Shown: positions 5,728-7,114 of the stretch, piece after piece
How the letters are laid out: each line of letters begins with the position of its first letter
How positions within the stretch are numbered: position 1 is the first letter of the stretch
Source of the DNA: Actinomycetes bacterium
GTDB taxonomy: Bacteria > Actinomycetota > Actinomycetes > S36-B12 > UBA10799
Direction: 5' to 3'
Length of the DNA stretch: 7,114 bases
NCBI GenBank assembly: GCA_029779995.1
Contig: JAKOZM010000405.1
Location: 1-7,114 of the forward strand
Program-made: the position numbers and the translations under genes
Notes under the pieces: generated by a model
Database searches by the model: none
What the model was told of the DNA's origin: nothing
The model's input: the letters and a program-made list of their open reading frames with translations, nothing else

Positions 5728-5737
5728 GGGGCATCGT
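5728..5737 (+). promoter_or_regulatory. GGGGCATC box, candidate -10 element (CATCGT) of the first transglycosylase promoter
   Basis: GGGGCATC begins 18 bases after the CRP-type palindrome. Reading CATCGT (5732-5737) as -10 puts the transcription start near 5744 and the palindrome centre near -42, the class II activator position. The same octamer occurs at the same distance in the promoter of the third secreted gene (7012-7019). Confidence 0.4.
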
Positions 5738-5766
5738 GACTTCAGTTGCCAACTGGAGGTTTCGAC

Positions 5767-6342
5767 ATGCCCTCACGTCTCACCCGCGTTGCCCTCGGCT
5801 GCGCTGTGCTCGTCCTACCGTTCGGCGGCTTGTTGTACGCAGCCCAGGGAGCGTCTGCCGCGGACCGAACTGGGGTTCTCGCGGCTGCCAGTGCCGGTCA
5901 CGAGGCATCCACCGACCCGGCGCCCCCGGTGCTGAGCGTCGATCTCCCGCGGCACACGATCTGGCAGGCCGCTGCCGACACGGAGAAGCGACTCGGAGCG
6001 GCCAGTCGCAGTGCCTCACCACACGCCTTCGGGACTGTGGAGTACAACAAGTGGTTCGCGCGGCTGTACATGCAGCAGCACTACGGGTGGGGAGCCGACC
6101 AGTTCTCAGCCCTGGAACAGTTGTGGCAGCGCGAGTCCGGCTGGAGCCAGAGTGCCCACAACGCCTCGTCCGGCGCGCACGGTATTCCGCAGTCCCTGCC
6201 CGGGTCGAAGATGGCCTCGTTCGGTGCGGATTGGGCGACGAATCCGCAGACCCAGATCAAGTGGGGGCTGTCCTACATCGACAGCGTCTACGGGTCGCCC
6301 GCGGGCGCGCTGGCATCGTCACACTCCCGTGGATGGTACTGA
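5767..6342 (+). CDS. Secreted SLT-type transglycosylase-like protein, first of a tandem pair
   Basis: The 191-residue product is an exported small peptidoglycan-acting protein of the lysozyme-fold, SLT/Rpf-like group common in actinobacteria. It begins with a Sec signal peptide: MPSRLTR, a hydrophobic core (about 8-26) and a probable cleavage site after ASA (29-31). A low-complexity linker (about 32-85) follows. The catalytic-type domain (about 86-191) has FGTVEY (88-93), YGWGADQFSAL (106-116), RESGW with candidate acid E123 (122-126), SSGAHGIPQSLPGSKM (134-149), NPQTQIKWGLSYI (159-171) and a C-terminal GWY. Such domains cleave the MurNAc-GlcNAc bond, inferred here from the conserved glutamate. 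ATG 5767 is chosen because TGGAGG lies 7 bases upstream and the signal peptide starts there; a TTG at 5746 would lie before the ribosome-binding site. It is the paralogue of the gene at 6519 and follows a CRP-type operator. Confidence 0.9.
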   Translation: MPSRLTRVALGCAVLVLPFGGLLYAAQGASAADRTGVLAAASAGHEASTDPAPPVLSVDLPRHTIWQAAADTEKRLGAASRSASPHAFGTVEYNKWFARLYMQQHYGWGADQFSALEQLWQRESGWSQSAHNASSGAHGIPQSLPGSKMASFGADWATNPQTQIKWGLSYIDSVYGSPAGALASSHSRGWY

Positions 6343-6385
6343 TATCGGGGCTGGCACCCCATTTACCGGAACATGTGCCCCACCT

Positions 6386-6401
6386 CGTGATGTAAGTCAC
6401 A
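6386..6401. promoter_or_regulatory. CRP/GlxR-type operator CGTGA-N6-TCACA upstream of the second transglycosylase gene
   Basis: The palindrome CGTGATGTAAGTCACA matches TGTGA-N6-TCACA at 9 of 10 defined positions. It is centred about 125 bases before the ATG at 6519. Possible -10 sequences downstream are TACATC (6418-6423) or CATCCG (6420-6425), which would put the operator centre near -37 to -39, but neither is strong. Confidence 0.6.
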
Positions 6402-6432
6402 CGATCCGGCGTTGAACTACATCCGTGGTCAT

Positions 6433-6468
6433 GGCCACGGTGGACAGAGCAAGACCCACCCGCTGGCC
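6433..6468 (+). other. Stem-loop in the leader of the second transglycosylase gene
   Basis: GGCCA (6433-6437) pairs with TGGCC (6464-6468) and GGTGG (6439-6443) pairs with CCACC (6456-6460), leaving a 12-base loop and a small asymmetric bulge (C6438 against 6461-6463). Ten base pairs in two nested stems just downstream of the likely transcription start suggest a structured leader. The 8-base palindrome CGCATGCG (6478-6485) follows. The remainder of the 176-base gap (6343-6518) holds the CRP-type operator and no credible gene. No known riboswitch class was recognised. Confidence 0.4.
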
Positions 6469-6518
6469 GGTACCCCTCGCATGCGGTGTCCGGGTGTCCC
6501 CGCAACGAAATGGTGTTT

Positions 6519-6953
6519 ATGAAGCGCGCTGTCGTCATTCCTGCCCTCACGATCTCCCTCCTCGCCGGCGCCACAGCCGGCGTACAGGCGGACAGCCGGG
6601 ATCTGCCCCGGCCCAGCCGCGCAGATGCTCCATCCCGTTTCGGCACCGTCGAGTACTCCCAGTGGTACGCCCAGCAGGCGGCCGCGATTCGGTACGGGTG
6701 GGGGCCCAAGCAGTTCTCCGCCCTGAAGTGGGTCTGGTTCCACGAGTCGGGCTGGAACCACAAGGCTGTGAACCGCTCAAGTGGGGCCACCGGCATCCCG
6801 CAGGCGTTGCCGGCACGCAAGATGCGCACGCACGGCAGCGACTACCGCACCAACCCGGAGACCCAGATCGACTGGGGCCTGGATTACATCAAGACCCGTT
6901 ACGGAACACCGATCAAGGCCAAGAAGTTCTGGCTCTCCCACAACTGGTACTGA
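6519..6953 (+). CDS. Secreted SLT-type transglycosylase-like protein, second of a tandem pair
   Basis: This 144-residue protein is the shorter paralogue of the product of 5767-6342. The signal peptide is MKR plus a hydrophobic core (4-20) with a probable cleavage after VQA (22-24). The linker is only about 15 residues (25-39), against roughly 55 in its neighbour. The domain has FGTVEY (41-46), YGWGPKQFSAL (59-69), HESGW with candidate catalytic E76 (75-79), SSGATGIPQALP (87-98), NPETQIDWGLDYI (112-124) and a C-terminal NWY. The two proteins share these blocks in the same order, so they arose by tandem duplication. ATG 6519 opens a classical signal peptide but no convincing Shine-Dalgarno precedes it; ATG 6510 in the same frame would only add three residues. 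It is likely exported to act on peptidoglycan. Confidence 0.88.
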   Translation: MKRAVVIPALTISLLAGATAGVQADSRDLPRPSRADAPSRFGTVEYSQWYAQQAAAIRYGWGPKQFSALKWVWFHESGWNHKAVNRSSGATGIPQALPARKMRTHGSDYRTNPETQIDWGLDYIKTRYGTPIKAKKFWLSHNWY

Positions 6954-6957
6954 GTTT

Positions 6958-6973
6958 TGTGAGCCCGTTCACG
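6958..6973. promoter_or_regulatory. CRP/GlxR-type operator TGTGA-N6-TCACG, distal copy upstream of the third secreted gene
   Basis: The palindrome TGTGAGCCCGTTCACG starts 4 bases after the stop of the second transglycosylase gene. Its centre (6965.5) is exactly 20 bases from that of the next copy, about two helical turns, so bound dimers would sit on the same face of the DNA. Confidence 0.6.
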
Positions 6974-6977
6974 GCTA

Positions 6978-6993
6978 CGTGAGCCGGTTCACG
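6978..6993. promoter_or_regulatory. CRP/GlxR-type operator CGTGA-N6-TCACG, proximal copy upstream of the third secreted gene
   Basis: CGTGAGCCGGTTCACG has perfectly complementary arms. It is the proximal member of a tandem pair and lies 18 bases before a GGGGCATC box, the same arrangement as upstream of the first transglycosylase gene. Confidence 0.65.
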
Positions 6994-7011
6994 ATTCCAT
7001 TCCCCGGCTCG

Positions 7012-7021
7012 GGGGCATCAC
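7012..7021 (+). promoter_or_regulatory. GGGGCATC box, candidate -10 element (CATCAC) of the third secreted gene
   Basis: Reading CATCAC (7016-7021) as -10 gives a transcription start near 7028 and places the proximal CRP-type palindrome centre near -42. Octamer and spacing match those at 5728-5735. Confidence 0.4.
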
Positions 7022-7045
7022 AGGGGTGTCACACAAACCCCCTGT
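7020..7045 (+). repeat. Inverted repeat ACAGGGG-N12-CCCCTGT before the third gene's ribosome-binding site
   Basis: The 7-base arms (7020-7026 and 7039-7045) are perfectly complementary and the right arm abuts the TAGGAG Shine-Dalgarno. If transcribed in full it would form a hairpin directly before the ribosome-binding site. If transcription starts near 7028, as the -10 box suggests, the left arm is not in the RNA and the repeat could act only in DNA. Confidence 0.35.
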
Positions 7046-7058
7046 AGGAGATGTCCCC

Positions 7059-7114
7059 ATGACTTCCAAGTTCGTCGCCGGCGCGTTGAGCATCCCGCTG
7101 CTGTTCGGCACTGT
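7059..7114 (+). CDS. N-terminus of a third probable secreted protein, cut by the window end
   Basis: ATG 7059 follows TAGGAG (7045-7050) by 8 bases and opens MTSKFVAGALSIPLLFGT, a lysine near the start followed by a hydrophobic run typical of a Sec signal peptide. Only 18 codons are visible. Its tandem position after two SLT-type proteins and its related promoter suggest a third member of the same family, but no domain can be seen. An ATG at 7051 meets a stop after three codons and is excluded. Confidence 0.6.
   Translation, partial: MTSKFVAGALSIPLLFGT

Noticed and set aside
6347..6360. GGGG-N6-CCCC hairpin followed by ATTT, as a terminator of the first transglycosylase gene
   Set aside because: The stem is only 4 bp and the T run is three bases, too weak to call.
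5724..6395. Alternative open frame overlapping the first transglycosylase gene
   Set aside because: It shows no domain or signal peptide, and the overlapping frame has a clear Shine-Dalgarno, signal peptide and SLT-type motifs.
6343..6518. c-di-AMP (ydaO) riboswitch before the second transglycosylase gene
   Set aside because: ydaO elements control some actinobacterial rpf genes, but I could not find the conserved core sequences or the expected length and multi-helix layout here.

Overview
The window looks like chromosomal DNA from a high-GC actinobacterium (class Actinomycetes). The main reasons are a mycothiol S-conjugate amidase (mycothiol is made only in this group), a PIN-PhoH protein of the mycobacterial PhoH2 type, a cis-prenyltransferase closest to M. 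tuberculosis Rv1086 as I remember it, frequent GTG starts, and several promoters that place a TANNNT -10 box 6-7 bases before the start codon, the usual leaderless arrangement of actinobacteria. No phage gene, insertion sequence, CRISPR array, tRNA or rRNA is visible. The genus cannot be fixed from this window.

Layout. Bases 1-100 hold the 5' end of greA on the minus strand. Everything else is on the plus strand: mca (228-1058); three small membrane proteins packed end to end (1103-1285, 1287-1547, 1547-1903); an ABC-2 exporter permease (1914-2702) whose stop overlaps the start of an ABC-ATPase-like protein (2699-3484) that has lost its nucleotide-binding and hydrolysis motifs; a short-chain-type cis-prenyltransferase (3529-4290); phoH2 (4390-5688); then two tandem paralogous secreted SLT-type transglycosylase-like proteins (5767-6342 and 6519-6953) and the start of a third probable secreted protein (7059 to the window end). 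The order greA, mca, Rv1083-like gene, cis-prenyltransferase, phoH2 parallels the M. tuberculosis Rv1080c-Rv1095 region recalled from memory, with the transporter pair sitting inside it.

The left half is housekeeping: transcript cleavage and mycothiol-dependent detoxification. The middle suggests envelope polymer export next to a polyprenyl-phosphate enzyme. The right half suggests cell-wall remodelling. Each of the three genes for exported proteins is preceded by CRP/GlxR-type palindromes (C/T)GTGA-N6-TCAC(A/G), four in all. In the first and third promoters a shared GGGGCATC box lies at exactly the same distance from the palindrome. This suggests a local cAMP/CRP-family regulon for peptidoglycan-acting proteins, as known for rpf genes in mycobacteria and corynebacteria.

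The two points most worth follow-up are the intact but motif-less ABC ATPase fused by overlap to an ordinary permease, and the CRP-type operators in front of the tandem secreted transglycosylase-like genes.
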